DNA from: GWE2-42-39 sp963662895
Lineage (GTDB): Bacteria > Bacteroidota > Bacteroidia > Bacteroidales > Prolixibacteraceae
Reading direction: 5' to 3'
NCBI GenBank assembly: GCA_963662895.1
Contig: OY759982.1
Span: 3,286,001-3,350,000, forward strand
Length of the DNA: 64,000 nucleotides
Shown: piece after piece, positions 8,581 to 18,254 of the stretch
How positions within the stretch are numbered: position 1 is the stretch's first letter
Layout: every line of letters begins with the position of its first letter
Translations under genes and position numbers: made by a program
The notes under the pieces: generated by a model
What the model was told of the DNA's origin: nothing
Seen by the model: the letters and a program-made list of their open reading frames with translations, nothing else
Databases searched by the model: none

Positions 8581-9189
8581 TTAAAACTCATGATATTTTT
8601 TTCTTATATCCTCCAATTCCTGCATGTGTTGCTCAAGTAATTTCTGGTGTTTTTGCCAGATCGAATCCCGGTCGAAAAAGAAATCGGGATCAGAAAATTG
8701 CATGAACATAGAATCATTCAATTGTTTTTCAAATTCCTGCATAAATTCATCATTTCTGAAATGAAAAGCCTGTGTCGAATCCCTGTGAAATTTAAAAATG
8801 GAATCATTTCGATAAGAAAAAAGGTCATGATCAACTGAATCGGAAAATAATTCAGAGAAATGCTTGTAAAATTTTTCAAATTCGTGATTATTGAAATGAA
8901 ATCCCTCTAATGGATCGTCAATTAGGGCCGAATCATTAGAAAAAAAGTTTCCTTTCCAGTCAAAGAAATCTGAAAAATCAATATCGTCAGGAAATCTCCT
9001 CAGTGTAGTATCTCCTGAAGAGGAATAAAAGTAAGTCGAATCAAAACTGATCAGGTTCCCGTTTTCATCGTATTCTTTATTGACCGTAACTTTTTCCTGA
9101 GGTAACTGTTTTTTTATACTATCGGGCTGTGAATACACGATGTCGCAAACAGCCATGATTACAAACATCAAAGATATAAGCCGTTTCAT
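8581..9189 (-). CDS. Secreted acidic protein of unknown function
   Basis: 202 residues: a signal peptide (MKRLISLMFVIMAVCDIVYSQ) followed by a very acidic, Phe/Asp/Ser-rich chain with repeated F-x-x-D patterns (DDIDFSDFFDW, FSDPDFFFDRDS) and a C-terminal helix with likely coiled-coil character (QKLLEQHMQELEDIRKKY). An early segment, YDENGNLISFDSTYFYSS, is typical of small periplasmic Bacteroidota proteins. I do not recognise a family. It converges on the terminator of the putative RNA and has no operon partner. Confidence 0.65.
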   Translation of the reverse strand: MKRLISLMFVIMAVCDIVYSQPDSIKKQLPQEKVTVNKEYDENGNLISFDSTYFYSSSGDTTLRRFPDDIDFSDFFDWKGNFFSNDSALIDDPLEGFHFNNHEFEKFYKHFSELFSDSVDHDLFSYRNDSIFKFHRDSTQAFHFRNDEFMQEFEKQLNDSMFMQFSDPDFFFDRDSIWQKHQKLLEQHMQELEDIRKKYHEF

Positions 9190-9788
9190 ACCTTCCGTTT
9201 TAAATATTCTATAATAAAAGTTTGAGCAAAATTAATTACGATTAGTTTTAAAAAGTTTAAAAAAGAATTAAAAAAAATTATCAAGGTCAATTCCGGGGAG
9301 TTAAAGAAAACTATTCTTTGGCTCCAAGAGCAGATTACCTTCCTAGAGGGAATTGACTCTTCTGGAGAGGTAAATGACCAATCTGACGGGAAAATACCAG
9401 ACAGAACAAGGTTTAACTTCAAACGAAAAAAGTTGACAGGTTCCCGGACAGAGAAAGTATCTGTACCAGTATCCATTTTCATAGACCAAACAATGTTTTG
9501 CAGGAACGAGAACGACACCAACACAACCCGCCCCAACCAGGATATATTATCATTAATTTAATTCACACGAGGATATAGCGTATGATAATTTGTATTAATA
9601 TTGCACCTACCAATTAAAAACGACAATGTTGACAGGTAAATATATTAAACCCCTTTTGCCAGGCTTCTCTGCGATCAGAAAAATTCTCATTTGCCTTATT
9701 GTTTCCTCTGAATTATAAAAGACATCAGTAGAAAATTCTTCCCTCCTTTTGTAATACCTGAACAATCTTGTATTTTTTGATCCCGATA
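9190..9788. other. Gene-poor gap with a start-less open frame
   Basis: No convincing gene. On the plus strand a frame is open from 9226 to 9561 (112 codons), beginning right after a TGA at 9223-9225 and lacking an ATG until near its end. Its reading is protein-like (SGELKKTILWLQEQITFLEG early, VPVSIFIDQTMF late), so it may be the tail of a lost gene. A TTG-started frame on the opposite strand looks like its shadow. Just before the next gene, TATTTTTTG at 9770 resembles a -7 box. Confidence 0.3.
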
Positions 9789-10397
9789 ATGAGTTATCTG
9801 TATAAAACGGCAAAAAAAGTTGAAAAGGTTTTTTCGGAACTAGATACACAAATTGCCACATTCCAAAACAAAACAAGCCTCCACTGTATAGCAAAATGCA
9901 ATCTTTGCTGCATGAAAAAAGATTTGGAAACGTCAGTACTCGAATTTCTGCCGCTTGCTATTCACTTGTACAAAAACAACCTATATGAACAATTCCTCGA
10001 CCAACTGGGCCAAGGCCATGATTACTGTATTTGCCTGTCGCATTTTAAAATAGAAGGTCAGCTTACCGGTTGCACCCAATATGCTTATCGCGGACTGATT
10101 TGCAGACTTTTTGGTTTTTCGGGACTTATTAACAAAAACGGAATAAAAAAAATATATACATGCAAAGAAATTAAAACCGCACAGGCCGAAAAATACGAAT
10201 CTGCAATTACCCGGATAAACACAAAACTCAAAATTCCGATGGCTTCCGATTTTCAAATGAAAATAGACCAGATTGATCCGGGCATGGCAAACGATGTCAA
10301 TCCCATCAACATTAGCATTGAAAAAGCTATTGACAAAGTTGCGTACTACTATAGTAACCGACCACAGCGTCCGCATAGAATACGGAAAGCCGGATAA
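9789..10397 (+). CDS. YkgJ-family cysteine-cluster protein
   Basis: 202 residues from ATG 9789 (MSYLYKTAKK); an in-frame TTG at 9768 would add a poor N-terminus. Cysteines at CIAKCNLCC (about residue 40), DYCICLSHF, GCTQY and GLICRLFGFSG follow the YkgJ pattern, in which four or more cysteines bind a metal or iron-sulfur cluster. A further Cys lies in IYTCKEI. It converges on the ridA gene 6 bp away. It is not a close copy of the YkgJ-like protein at 7106. No function is known for the family. Confidence 0.7.
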   Translation: MSYLYKTAKKVEKVFSELDTQIATFQNKTSLHCIAKCNLCCMKKDLETSVLEFLPLAIHLYKNNLYEQFLDQLGQGHDYCICLSHFKIEGQLTGCTQYAYRGLICRLFGFSGLINKNGIKKIYTCKEIKTAQAEKYESAITRINTKLKIPMASDFQMKIDQIDPGMANDVNPINISIEKAIDKVAYYYSNRPQRPHRIRKAG

Positions 10398-10403
10398 AAC
10401 CTC

Positions 10404-10781
10404 TTATTTTACTGCTATTGTTTCGATTTCTATTAAAACTCCCAGTGGCAAATCCTTCACAGCAAAAGCTGCACGGGCCGGAGGATTTACAGAATAATAC
10501 ATTCCATACACCTCGTTCATCGCCTTAAAATTGGCCATATCGCTCAACAAACAGGTCGATTTTACGACATCCTGAAATGTATAACCGGCAGCTTCGAGGA
10601 TAGCCCCGACATTTTTCATTACCTGAATGGTTTGTCCGGTTATTCCGCCTTCAACGACTTTGCCTGTTACCGGATCAATTGCTATCTGACCGGAAATATA
10701 CAATGTACCGTTTACTTCGACTGCCTGACTGTAAGGGCCAATAGCTGCAGGCGCCTTTTCTGTCGTAATAATTCGTTTCAT
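10404..10781 (-). CDS. ridA: RidA family enamine/imine deaminase
   Basis: 125 residues, the normal length of RidA. GPYSQAV near the N-terminus, YISGQIAIDP, the trimer-interface stretch KSTCLLSDM, and the conserved arginine in NPPARAAFAV (ligand carboxylate binding) are all present. RidA hydrolyses reactive 2-aminoacrylate and related enamines made by PLP enzymes, protecting the cytosol. It lies 19 bp downstream of the OmpA-family gene on the same strand; no functional link is evident. Confidence 0.93.
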   Translation of the reverse strand: MKRIITTEKAPAAIGPYSQAVEVNGTLYISGQIAIDPVTGKVVEGGITGQTIQVMKNVGAILEAAGYTFQDVVKSTCLLSDMANFKAMNEVYGMYYSVNPPARAAFAVKDLPLGVLIEIETIAVK

Positions 10782-10800
10782 ATTAATCTGATTTAAGATA

Positions 10801-12723
10801 TTACTCTATAATTTTAAATTCTGTTCGTCGGTTAGCTGCTCTGCCCTCTACTGTTTCATTGGTTTGTACCGGCATCAAAAAGCCATATCCCATATAAGAA
10901 AGCCGGCTTTCACTAATCCCGCTTTGAACGAGGAAGCGGTAAACCGATTCTGCCCGTTTGGACGAAAGCTCTAAGTTAAACTGTTCGCTGCCTACATTAT
11001 CGGTATGCCCGCTAATTTCAATTTTTACAGAAGAATTCATTTTCAGGAAAGCAAGCAGCTTGTTCAATTCCGTAATCGATTCGGGCAACAGTTGAAACGA
11101 CGCGGTTTCGAAAAAGATGTTCCGCAATACAGCAACGGAACCAGGTTCAACAGGTTTTAAGCGAATCTTCAGCAAAAACGGATCGTATGAAGCTTTTACA
11201 TCGTCCAACGCAAAATGTTCGGAGTAAAAAAGATACCCCGGTGCAGAAACATTCATCAAATAATTTTGGCCCAGAGGCAGACCAACTAAAAAACGTCCGT
11301 TTTCATCAGCTTGCATCTGCATTCTTTTTCCAGGATTTTTAAGGTCTGCCATCTCAACAACTGCAGATAACGGCTCACTGTTTTTCGCATCAACGACCTG
11401 CCCCTGAACATAGGTTACCGGCACAGGCCGGATATTTTCCGGCATTTCGAATGAAAAAATATCCATTCCCCTCCCTGCTTTATCAGTTGAATAATATGCT
11501 GTTTTTCCAGTGGCATCGACCACCAGTCCCCGTTCGTCGTGATAAGTATTGATCGGATATCCCAGGTTCACCGGCTTCGACCAAGAAGAATCAGCCTTCA
11601 TCTTTGCAAAAAAAAGGTCGTTTTCCCCCATTCCCTGCCAGTAGTCGCTGGCAAAATATAAAGTCTGCCCATCGGGATGAATAAAAGGCGACATTTCGTT
11701 TCCCGGGGTATTAATCGAGTCCCCCAGGTTTTCAGCTTTCCCCCATCGCGGATTTTCGTCATTAAATCCCAGCAGGCGGCACCTCCAAATGTCCATTCCG
11801 CCTTTTCCTCCTTTCCTGTTACTCACGAAATACAAAAATTCATTATTACATGAGATCGATGGTTGCGATTCCCAGGCTGCCGAATTAACAGGTCTTCCGG
11901 CATTCCCCGGAACACTCCATCCGTTTCCTGTTTTTTTCGAAAGATACAGATCGCATCCGCCCCATGTATCACGCCTCGAACAGGCTGTAAAAAAAAGCAG
12001 CCCCGCATCAGGAGAAATAGCTTGCGCACCTTCATTATTCAACGTATTTATCGTAGAAATTGGTTCTGCATCCATCCATTTATCATCTTTCCGTTTAGAA
12101 ACAAAAAAATCTTCCTGAAAAAACTGTCGCCCGGTTAAAGAATCAGTAAAGGGGATCAACCGTGTAAAAACAAGTGATTTCCCGTCAAGGGATAAACTGG
12201 GCCAATATTCATCAAAAACAGTATTGACCGAATCACCCAAATCAAACGGTTTTATGTCGGCAGCACGGGCCATCTGCGCAATTGCAAAATCACAACCGGA
12301 TATTCCCTTCCGCGCTTTGTCAATCATCGGCTGGTTATTCCCGGCATGGCATAAATAACTGGTAAAAGCCTGCTTTGCCTTTTTGTATTGCCCAAGTTTT
12401 TTCCTGACATCGCCCAGAGCAAAATATACCTTTATATATTTTAAAGAATCGATATGCAAGGCTTGTTCCAAACAGTCTGCTTCGTCTTCATACCGTTCCA
12501 TCCCGTGCAACACATCGGCTTTTAAAAGACAGGCTTCTAAAAAACCATCATTTTTACCGATAAGCCTGTTTAATATCTTCAATGCAGAAGAATAATCCTG
12601 GTTATTGTACAAATGCCGGGTCTGTGCGAACTGTTTGGTCACTTTTCCGGGATAACCTGATAAATTCTGGGAAATACCTACTGCCGGGACAATTATCAAT
12701 ATTATAAAAACAAAATATTTCAA
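10801..12723 (-). CDS. OmpA/PD40/TPR outer-membrane-associated protein
   Basis: About 640 residues. After a signal peptide (KYFVFIILIIVPAVGISQ) come TPR-like helices (residues ~25-120), a PD40 beta-propeller with repeats such as SLDGKSLVFT, ISPDAGLLFF, HPDGQTLYFASD (~150-420), a carboxypeptidase-regulatory-like beta sandwich (~430-520) and a C-terminal OmpA peptidoglycan-binding domain with ISGHTDNVG. The same order is found in PorE-like proteins of the type IX secretion system and in related envelope proteins; the second meaning is just as possible. No ATG precedes the signal peptide: TTG at 12721-12723 gives the best signal, TTG at 12757-12759 is an alternative. Confidence 0.82.
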   Translation of the reverse strand: MKYFVFIILIIVPAVGISQNLSGYPGKVTKQFAQTRHLYNNQDYSSALKILNRLIGKNDGFLEACLLKADVLHGMERYEDEADCLEQALHIDSLKYIKVYFALGDVRKKLGQYKKAKQAFTSYLCHAGNNQPMIDKARKGISGCDFAIAQMARAADIKPFDLGDSVNTVFDEYWPSLSLDGKSLVFTRLIPFTDSLTGRQFFQEDFFVSKRKDDKWMDAEPISTINTLNNEGAQAISPDAGLLFFTACSRRDTWGGCDLYLSKKTGNGWSVPGNAGRPVNSAAWESQPSISCNNEFLYFVSNRKGGKGGMDIWRCRLLGFNDENPRWGKAENLGDSINTPGNEMSPFIHPDGQTLYFASDYWQGMGENDLFFAKMKADSSWSKPVNLGYPINTYHDERGLVVDATGKTAYYSTDKAGRGMDIFSFEMPENIRPVPVTYVQGQVVDAKNSEPLSAVVEMADLKNPGKRMQMQADENGRFLVGLPLGQNYLMNVSAPGYLFYSEHFALDDVKASYDPFLLKIRLKPVEPGSVAVLRNIFFETASFQLLPESITELNKLLAFLKMNSSVKIEISGHTDNVGSEQFNLELSSKRAESVYRFLVQSGISESRLSYMGYGFLMPVQTNETVEGRAANRRTEFKIIE

Positions 12724-12974
12724 TACGGATATATTTTTTTCAAAAATTACTATAACCAACTTGTCATTTTATTCGTTACAATGGTTGTGTTCTGAAATTA
12801 TAAAAAACAAAACAAGTAACAAATTCGTAATAAAACTTATCCAAAAAGTATACAAAAAAAGTGTTTTTCAGCTATTGGAATTTATACATTTTTTTTTCTA
12901 TTATTACTGAATCAAAAAATTAATTATTAAATTACACTTAAATTGTTATTTTTCAAACAAATAGCTCTGCAGAA

Positions 12975-13178
12975 ATGAAAACCAACAAGAATTCAGGCAA
13001 GCATTCCAGAAGCCCTAAAGGTCAAAGGTTTGAAGATGACTTCCCGGCTGGTAAAGGAATAAAGAAAGATCGAAGTAAAAAAAGAAGGTTATCGATCTAC
13101 GATGATTTTGATGATGACCTTCAAAATTTTGAAGACAGTTTGGACTTTGACTCCTCGGACAATCCTTTCGACGATTAA
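12975..13178 (+). CDS. Small charged protein of unknown function
   Basis: 67 residues: a basic N-terminal half (KNSGKHSRSPKGQRFEDD, then KKDRSKKRRLSIYDDF) and a very acidic tail (DDDLQNFEDSLDFDSSDNPFDD). No signal peptide, no membrane segment. Low-complexity composition but a clean ATG and 120-200 bp of AT-rich leader on either side. A bidirectional hairpin at 13249-13283 follows. I do not recognise it. Confidence 0.5.
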   Translation: MKTNKNSGKHSRSPKGQRFEDDFPAGKGIKKDRSKKRRLSIYDDFDDDLQNFEDSLDFDSSDNPFDD

Positions 13179-13248
13179 ACAACGATACAGATAAAAAAAT
13201 CGCACCTCAATATTTTAATGAAAGGATAAAGGTATTAAGCCACGAGAT

Positions 13249-13283
13249 CAAAAAAAAGCCGCCCCGTAAAAACAGGACGGCTT
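13249..13283 (-). terminator. Terminator, strongest for the kelch gene on the minus strand
   Basis: AAGCCG (13256-13261) pairs with CGGCTT (13278-13283), extended by CC/GG inside. Read on the minus strand the stem is followed by a run of seven or more T residues (A-run at 13250-13257). On the plus strand a weaker T-rich stretch follows, so it could serve both convergent genes. Confidence 0.75.
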
Positions 13284-13329
13284 CTTTTATATATTTAGTG
13301 CTTTATTATATTACAAGGCTAGTATTTCA

Positions 13330-14388
13330 CTAATCATAATCTTCATCATCCTCGGCATTCGGATCAAATATTGCCATGTCATTATGGAGATAGGACGTTG
13401 ATGCTTTCCCTGTTGCAATATAGCCATAATCTCCAATGGCAAAACCAACAGCCTCTGTCCTGGCTCCCCCCTGAAACCTGGTTTTTTCGTTCCAAAGATC
13501 GGTCGTCGGATTGTATTCCCAAACATAATCTATCGACGAACCACTGCTCCCTGTAGCCAGGTAACCTTTACCGTGAATGGAAAAAGCAACTGCTGCAGTC
13601 CTCATAATAGTTGTATAGTCATCATCGAAATCTTCATCATCGTCATCATTCGATATTTTACGTAATTTTACCCAACCATCGTTCTCATTATAGGAATAGA
13701 AGTCGTCTTCTAAAGCACTACTATTTGTTCCGTTTTTTGTTCCGCCAACAAAATAAGCAGTATTATCGATTATAAACACACAGGCATCCCTTCTTTTCGA
13801 ACCAGGGTATCCCACGCTTGTCCATAACCCGGTAGCCGGATCAAAACTGAAGAAGTCATTCAGTTCGCCATCGTCATCATTATAACCGGTTCCAACGTAG
13901 CCATGACCATTAAGCGAAAAAGCAACCGCGCCAAACCTTATATCTCCGGGAAATTCATTTTCAACAGCAGACCATGTATTGGTTTCCGGGTCGTAACACC
14001 AAAAATCTTTCAATTCATTCCCATCATCATCGACACCGGTCCCCACATAGCCTTTACCACCGGCAGCAAAAGCAACTGCTCCTGACCGGGTTATTGCCTC
14101 ATCCGGCATCGGTGCTAACCTAGTCCATCCTCCTAGACCGTTGTTTTCTAATGGATCGAAAACCCAAAAATCTTTTAAACGGTCAAGATCTTGATCTATA
14201 CCTGTTCCTACATATGCCTTATCATCAATTAAAAAACAAACTGCCTCACTTCGCGATTTTCCGTTAAAATCCGAACCTTCGTACCAGTCTCCTAAGAACA
14301 CCTCATCTTCCTGACATGACACAAAAAACAAAGACATCCCCGGCACCAGGAGGATTAAAAATAAATGAAAAAATTTTTTAAGACTCAT
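13330..14388 (-). CDS. Kelch-repeat lipoprotein
   Basis: 352 residues. Signal peptide with lipobox-like FVSC (Cys about residue 25). The rest is a row of kelch-type blades, each with a G-x-G motif and a later W: YVGTGIDQD / DFWVFDP, YVGTGVDDD / DFWCYDP, YVGTGYNDD / DFFSFDP, YFVGGTKNG / DFYSYNE, YLATGSSG / VWEYNP, YIATGKAS / MAIFDP, giving six blades of a beta-propeller. An acidic insert (NDDDDEDFDDDY) lies about residue 250 and the C-terminus is acidic. Likely surface or periplasmic binding protein; ligand unknown. Confidence 0.82.
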   Translation of the reverse strand: MSLKKFFHLFLILLVPGMSLFFVSCQEDEVFLGDWYEGSDFNGKSRSEAVCFLIDDKAYVGTGIDQDLDRLKDFWVFDPLENNGLGGWTRLAPMPDEAITRSGAVAFAAGGKGYVGTGVDDDGNELKDFWCYDPETNTWSAVENEFPGDIRFGAVAFSLNGHGYVGTGYNDDDGELNDFFSFDPATGLWTSVGYPGSKRRDACVFIIDNTAYFVGGTKNGTNSSALEDDFYSYNENDGWVKLRKISNDDDDEDFDDDYTTIMRTAAVAFSIHGKGYLATGSSGSSIDYVWEYNPTTDLWNEKTRFQGGARTEAVGFAIGDYGYIATGKASTSYLHNDMAIFDPNAEDDEDYD

Positions 14389-14671
14389 AGAGTAATGTAT
14401 TTTAAGATTATTTGTATTTTTCGCACTATTTATTGTACAAACCTATCAGACAGAAAGGTAGAAAAAAAGGAATTTAGACAAAATGAGTATATTTACATAC
14501 AAAAAGCATATTTTTATAGACTCAACATGAAACACACAGATGAATAACGGTTTTTTTTCGTTAAAAAGTTTTAAAAACTAAGAATTCACACTCTACATCT
14601 ATACTATTAAAGTTTTAGTATATATTTCTTTCTACTCATGTTTTTCTTATATTCTTTTGATATCAAATGTA

Positions 14672-16030
14672 ATGATAAAAAGCAATATTTTAATGTATAA
14701 AGTATATTTTGCAGCCTTACTTTTACTGGCATTATTTTCCGCTTGCAGTGACGATGGTGATTACGACTCATATACAATTGGAGATGATTTTTTGCAAACG
14801 CAAACAACTGTCGCAATTATCGACACATTTAAAGTTTCACTGTCTTCATTTATGGTGGATTCACTGGTTACATCCAATACTTCAATAGGGTTAGTAGGTA
14901 ATTATAAAGATGATGAATTAGGCATTGTACGGACTAAAAGTTTCTACCAACTGGGAATTAGCAGCGAGGGATATCCATATGAAGAAAACGCCGAAAATAT
15001 TTTAGATTCGTTAACAATTAGAATGAGATATTCCGGCGTTACGTATGGTGATACAACCAAAACACAGACTATAAATGTTTACAGGATAGCTGAGACATTT
15101 GAAGAACCTGACGACAGGGATTTCTATAATGTATCATCCCTGAAACACGAACAGGAACCAATTGGCACAGAGACCTTTGAACCCGAACCCCTAAAAGATC
15201 AGTATTTAGAGATTCGTCTTAGTGATGCATGGGGACAGGAACTATTGGATATGATACGGAATGATTCGAAGGATCTTGATACAAACGATGATTTTTTTGA
15301 CTATTTACCGGGAATTGTACTCGAATCGGAAACTGATGACGGGGCTGTATTATCGGTAGCTGTATCTGACACATCCGTGTATATGACTATATATGCCCAT
15401 CGTGTTCTGTTTGAAAAGGAAGATATTAAATATACTTTCCCCCTGACTAACAGCAACATTCAGTTTAACCATATAGAAAGTGACCGGACAGGAACAAATT
15501 CTGAGCTTATCGACGATGATGATGAGCGCAATGATATTTCATCAGTCCATACCGGAAACCATAGTTTCATACAGGCCGGTACCGGGATATATACAAGAAT
15601 TGAATTTCCCGGGCTTTCCAACGTGCTCACGATGGCTGAAAAAAGAATACTGCTAAAAGCCGAACTCATATTAACACCTGCATTCCAGAGCTATCTGGAT
15701 TATTACACGCTGCCTGAAAACTTATACCTTTATGAATCGAACCGGACAAATTTAAACAAAGGGGTAATAGTGAATTCTAAGGGCGAATCCGTTACTGCAA
15801 AAGCAGTTATTGACTATACGTATTACAGGGATACCTATTATTCATTTGACATCACGAACTTCATCTCGGATGAATTGTCAGATGGATATTATGATGTTCA
15901 CCATGCAATACTGGTCAATATTGCAAATAATAAAAGTATGGGCAGCACTTTAGACAGAGTTATTTTTTCTGATGATTCAGACCGGAAATACAGGCCAATT
16001 TTGAAACTTTATTACGTGTTCTATGAATAA
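14672..16030 (+). CDS. DUF4270 family lipoprotein
   Basis: 452 residues from ATG 14672; signal peptide with lipobox ALFSAC, then SDDGDYDSYTIGDDFL, typical of the DUF4270 family of Bacteroidota envelope proteins. The chain is beta-rich without catalytic motifs (ILDSLTIRMRYSGVTYGD, later DRVIFSDDSDRKYRPILKLYY, the conserved end of the family). The next gene overlaps by 8 bp, so the two are coupled; the partner is an outer-membrane barrel. An ATG at 14693 would still give a functional signal. Function unknown. Confidence 0.78.
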   Translation: MIKSNILMYKVYFAALLLLALFSACSDDGDYDSYTIGDDFLQTQTTVAIIDTFKVSLSSFMVDSLVTSNTSIGLVGNYKDDELGIVRTKSFYQLGISSEGYPYEENAENILDSLTIRMRYSGVTYGDTTKTQTINVYRIAETFEEPDDRDFYNVSSLKHEQEPIGTETFEPEPLKDQYLEIRLSDAWGQELLDMIRNDSKDLDTNDDFFDYLPGIVLESETDDGAVLSVAVSDTSVYMTIYAHRVLFEKEDIKYTFPLTNSNIQFNHIESDRTGTNSELIDDDDERNDISSVHTGNHSFIQAGTGIYTRIEFPGLSNVLTMAEKRILLKAELILTPAFQSYLDYYTLPENLYLYESNRTNLNKGVIVNSKGESVTAKAVIDYTYYRDTYYSFDITNFISDELSDGYYDVHHAILVNIANNKSMGSTLDRVIFSDDSDRKYRPILKLYYVFYE

Positions 16031-17279
16031 TTATATAGAAAAGAAAATATCATTTATCATCATATTCCTGGGTTCAGCTTTTATATCCGCATACGGACAA
16101 AACACCAACTCTCCCTATTCTGTTTTTGGACCGGGGGAATTACAACAAAAAGGATTCGGACCAAATGTAGCAATGGGAGGAACAGGGATTGGTATGCCCT
16201 CCTCCAATTTCATCAACAACACAAACCCTGCTTCTTATGCAGGATTTGACAGCTTACGGTTTATATACGAAATGGGGGCTGAATACAAATATTCAAAACT
16301 CAGTTCACAGGGAGACACCCGTAACGACAAAATGATGAACTTTAAATATGTAGCCGTTGGTTGCCGCCTGACTGACTGGTTGAGTACCTCTTTAGGAATT
16401 ACCCCTTTCAGTAATGTTGGTTATTCCATTGTATCTTCCAGTACCGTAGAAGGTACAGGCAGCAAGTTTTATTCATACTATGAAGGCAGCGGGGGAATTA
16501 ACGAGGTATACTTAGGAAATGCAATAAAATTAGATAAACTTTCATTAGGGATACATGGGGCTTACCTCTTTGGGTCCATCATACAGGATGAGTTGATCGT
16601 ACAACCCGAAAACTTGTTCTCTTCTTTTATTATGACACGAACCCACTATCTGAAAAGTTTTTATTGCGATTTTGGGTTACAATATTCATTTAAAAGAAAA
16701 AATTGGGATTATACCCTCGGGGCAATATATAACCCGAAGCAACGCCTGAGATCAAATTATCAGGAAGATGTAAAAACAACCTCTTATTCTATTGTTTCAA
16801 GTTATAAGGAAGAATCGGACGATTTAGTAGTTCCTGCAAAATATGGCTTTGGGATCAGTACCAGAAAAGGCCCGTATATCCATATTGCTGCCGATTACGA
16901 ATTCCAGCAATGGAAAGGAATCCGGTATCTTATGCGTAAGGGAAATTTTAAAAACAGTCACCGCATCGCAATTGGTGCAGAAGCCAGACCCTGGGGAGAC
17001 AACATGGTAACACTTGACTGGTACCAAAAAATTATTTACAGAATAGGGGCCAATTATAAAACCTCTTTCCTGAATATTGACGACGTACAAATAACAAAAG
17101 CAGGAATAACGGCAGGGCTCGGGATCCCTGTAAAAAATTTAGGGACCCTTATGAATTTTTCCTTTGAATTGGCAACAGAAGGAAGTGGAAAAAAAGGGTT
17201 AATCCGTGAAAATTATTTCCTCTTTCACCTGAATTTTTCGATTAATGAATCCTGGTTCAGAAAAAAGATTTTCTTTTAA
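16023..17279 (+). CDS. Outer-membrane beta-barrel protein, partner of DUF4270 protein
   Basis: 418 residues with a signal peptide (FIIIFLGSAFISAYGQ) and NSPYSVFGPGELQQKGFG... AMGGTGIGMPSSNFINNTNPASY, the start typical of OmpP1/FadL- and PorV-like barrels of Bacteroidota. The rest alternates hydrophobic and polar residues in strands and ends with an aromatic-rich C-terminus (WFRKKIFF). Starts inside the last codons of the preceding gene (8-bp overlap). Probably an outer-membrane transport or assembly component; substrate unknown. Confidence 0.72.
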   Translation: MNNYIEKKISFIIIFLGSAFISAYGQNTNSPYSVFGPGELQQKGFGPNVAMGGTGIGMPSSNFINNTNPASYAGFDSLRFIYEMGAEYKYSKLSSQGDTRNDKMMNFKYVAVGCRLTDWLSTSLGITPFSNVGYSIVSSSTVEGTGSKFYSYYEGSGGINEVYLGNAIKLDKLSLGIHGAYLFGSIIQDELIVQPENLFSSFIMTRTHYLKSFYCDFGLQYSFKRKNWDYTLGAIYNPKQRLRSNYQEDVKTTSYSIVSSYKEESDDLVVPAKYGFGISTRKGPYIHIAADYEFQQWKGIRYLMRKGNFKNSHRIAIGAEARPWGDNMVTLDWYQKIIYRIGANYKTSFLNIDDVQITKAGITAGLGIPVKNLGTLMNFSFELATEGSGKKGLIRENYFLFHLNFSINESWFRKKIFF

Positions 17280-17416
17280 TATTGAGGATATTAATAACAA
17301 CATATTTAACAACTTTTAGAAAATATTATGGAGGACTTTAACCGATTATTGCCAATAAATTTATACGTTTGAGAAAAATTATTTCAGAAAAAATTATTTA
17401 TAAAAACATACAAATT

Positions 17417-18127
17417 ATGCAAAGGATATTTTATTTGATTTTACTTACCTTTATTTCCACATCAGTTATCTGTGCCCAGGAAAATGAAATGCAAAAACAA
17501 AAAGAAAAAAAAGGAATCGAATACAGTGCAGGTGATATTTTTCTGGGCTTAAGTTCCGGGATCAATTATGATATAAATGCTTACAAAACATCTACTGATG
17601 AAAACGGGTTCACTTTTGATAAAAGGAATCCCCATTTTAATATAGGAGGCTATTTGGGGATAATGGTAACAAAAAAATTCAGGCCACGATTCGAAATGAG
17701 ATACGTGAGAACAAGTTTTGAGCAGGCATGGGACCAGAAAGAATATCCAACTTTTATCAACACAACCGTAAAACTTGATAACCTGGATCTGAACCTGCAT
17801 TTCGACTATCTCGTATTAAACTCGAATAAATGGCACGTATTCCTTTCCCCTGCCTTAAAAAGTGAATTTATGGTAGGCGAAGATTATAAAACCACGAAAA
17901 CAGATGGCGATGACAGTAACGATAAATTCAAGATACTCGAAGAACGCTATCCAAAGAGCATTGCTGGTGCAGCATTGTCTGCCATCTTTAAATATGATAT
18001 TAACAAAAAGGTGGGCCTGACTTTTACCCCGGACTATACCATGTTTTTCCGTTCATATCAAAAGGATAATTCTGAATCATACTACAGATTTAGTTTCAAT
18101 ATTGGCCTTGAGTTCCGGTTTCATTAA
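17417..18127 (+). CDS. PorT-like outer-membrane beta-barrel protein
   Basis: 236 residues from ATG 17417 (a TTG 16 codons upstream is in frame but places a basic segment before the signal). Signal peptide MQRIFYLILLTFISTSVICAQ, then a charged linker and eight or so amphipathic strands ending in FNIGLEFRFH, an outer-membrane C-terminal signature. GGYLGIMVTKKFRPRFEMRY resembles the PorT/OMP_b-brl_2 family. Followed by a strong terminator at 18149, closing the three-gene group that starts at 14672. Confidence 0.72.
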   Translation: MQRIFYLILLTFISTSVICAQENEMQKQKEKKGIEYSAGDIFLGLSSGINYDINAYKTSTDENGFTFDKRNPHFNIGGYLGIMVTKKFRPRFEMRYVRTSFEQAWDQKEYPTFINTTVKLDNLDLNLHFDYLVLNSNKWHVFLSPALKSEFMVGEDYKTTKTDGDDSNDKFKILEERYPKSIAGAALSAIFKYDINKKVGLTFTPDYTMFFRSYQKDNSESYYRFSFNIGLEFRFH

Positions 18128-18148
18128 TTGAACAAATCAACTAAAAAA

Positions 18149-18187
18149 TAAATCAGGACAAAATTAAATTTTGTCCTGATTTATTTT
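18149..18187 (+). terminator. Intrinsic terminator, long A/T-flanked hairpin
   Basis: TAAATCAGGACAAA at 18149-18162 pairs with its complement at 18170-18183; the stem can be drawn even longer toward a tiny loop. A T-rich tail (TTATTTTTAT) follows on the plus strand. It separates the barrel gene from the TonB receptor gene. Confidence 0.8.
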
Positions 18188-18254
18188 TATATACAGTTTA
18201 ATTCCAAAACAATATTCAAAACCAAACAACGTTTTCCCCAAAAGATAACATCCG

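Noticed and set aside
9186..9536. 116-codon minus-strand frame next to the acidic protein gene
   Set aside because: TTG start with a hydrophobic, biased composition that mirrors the plus-strand frame 9226-9561.
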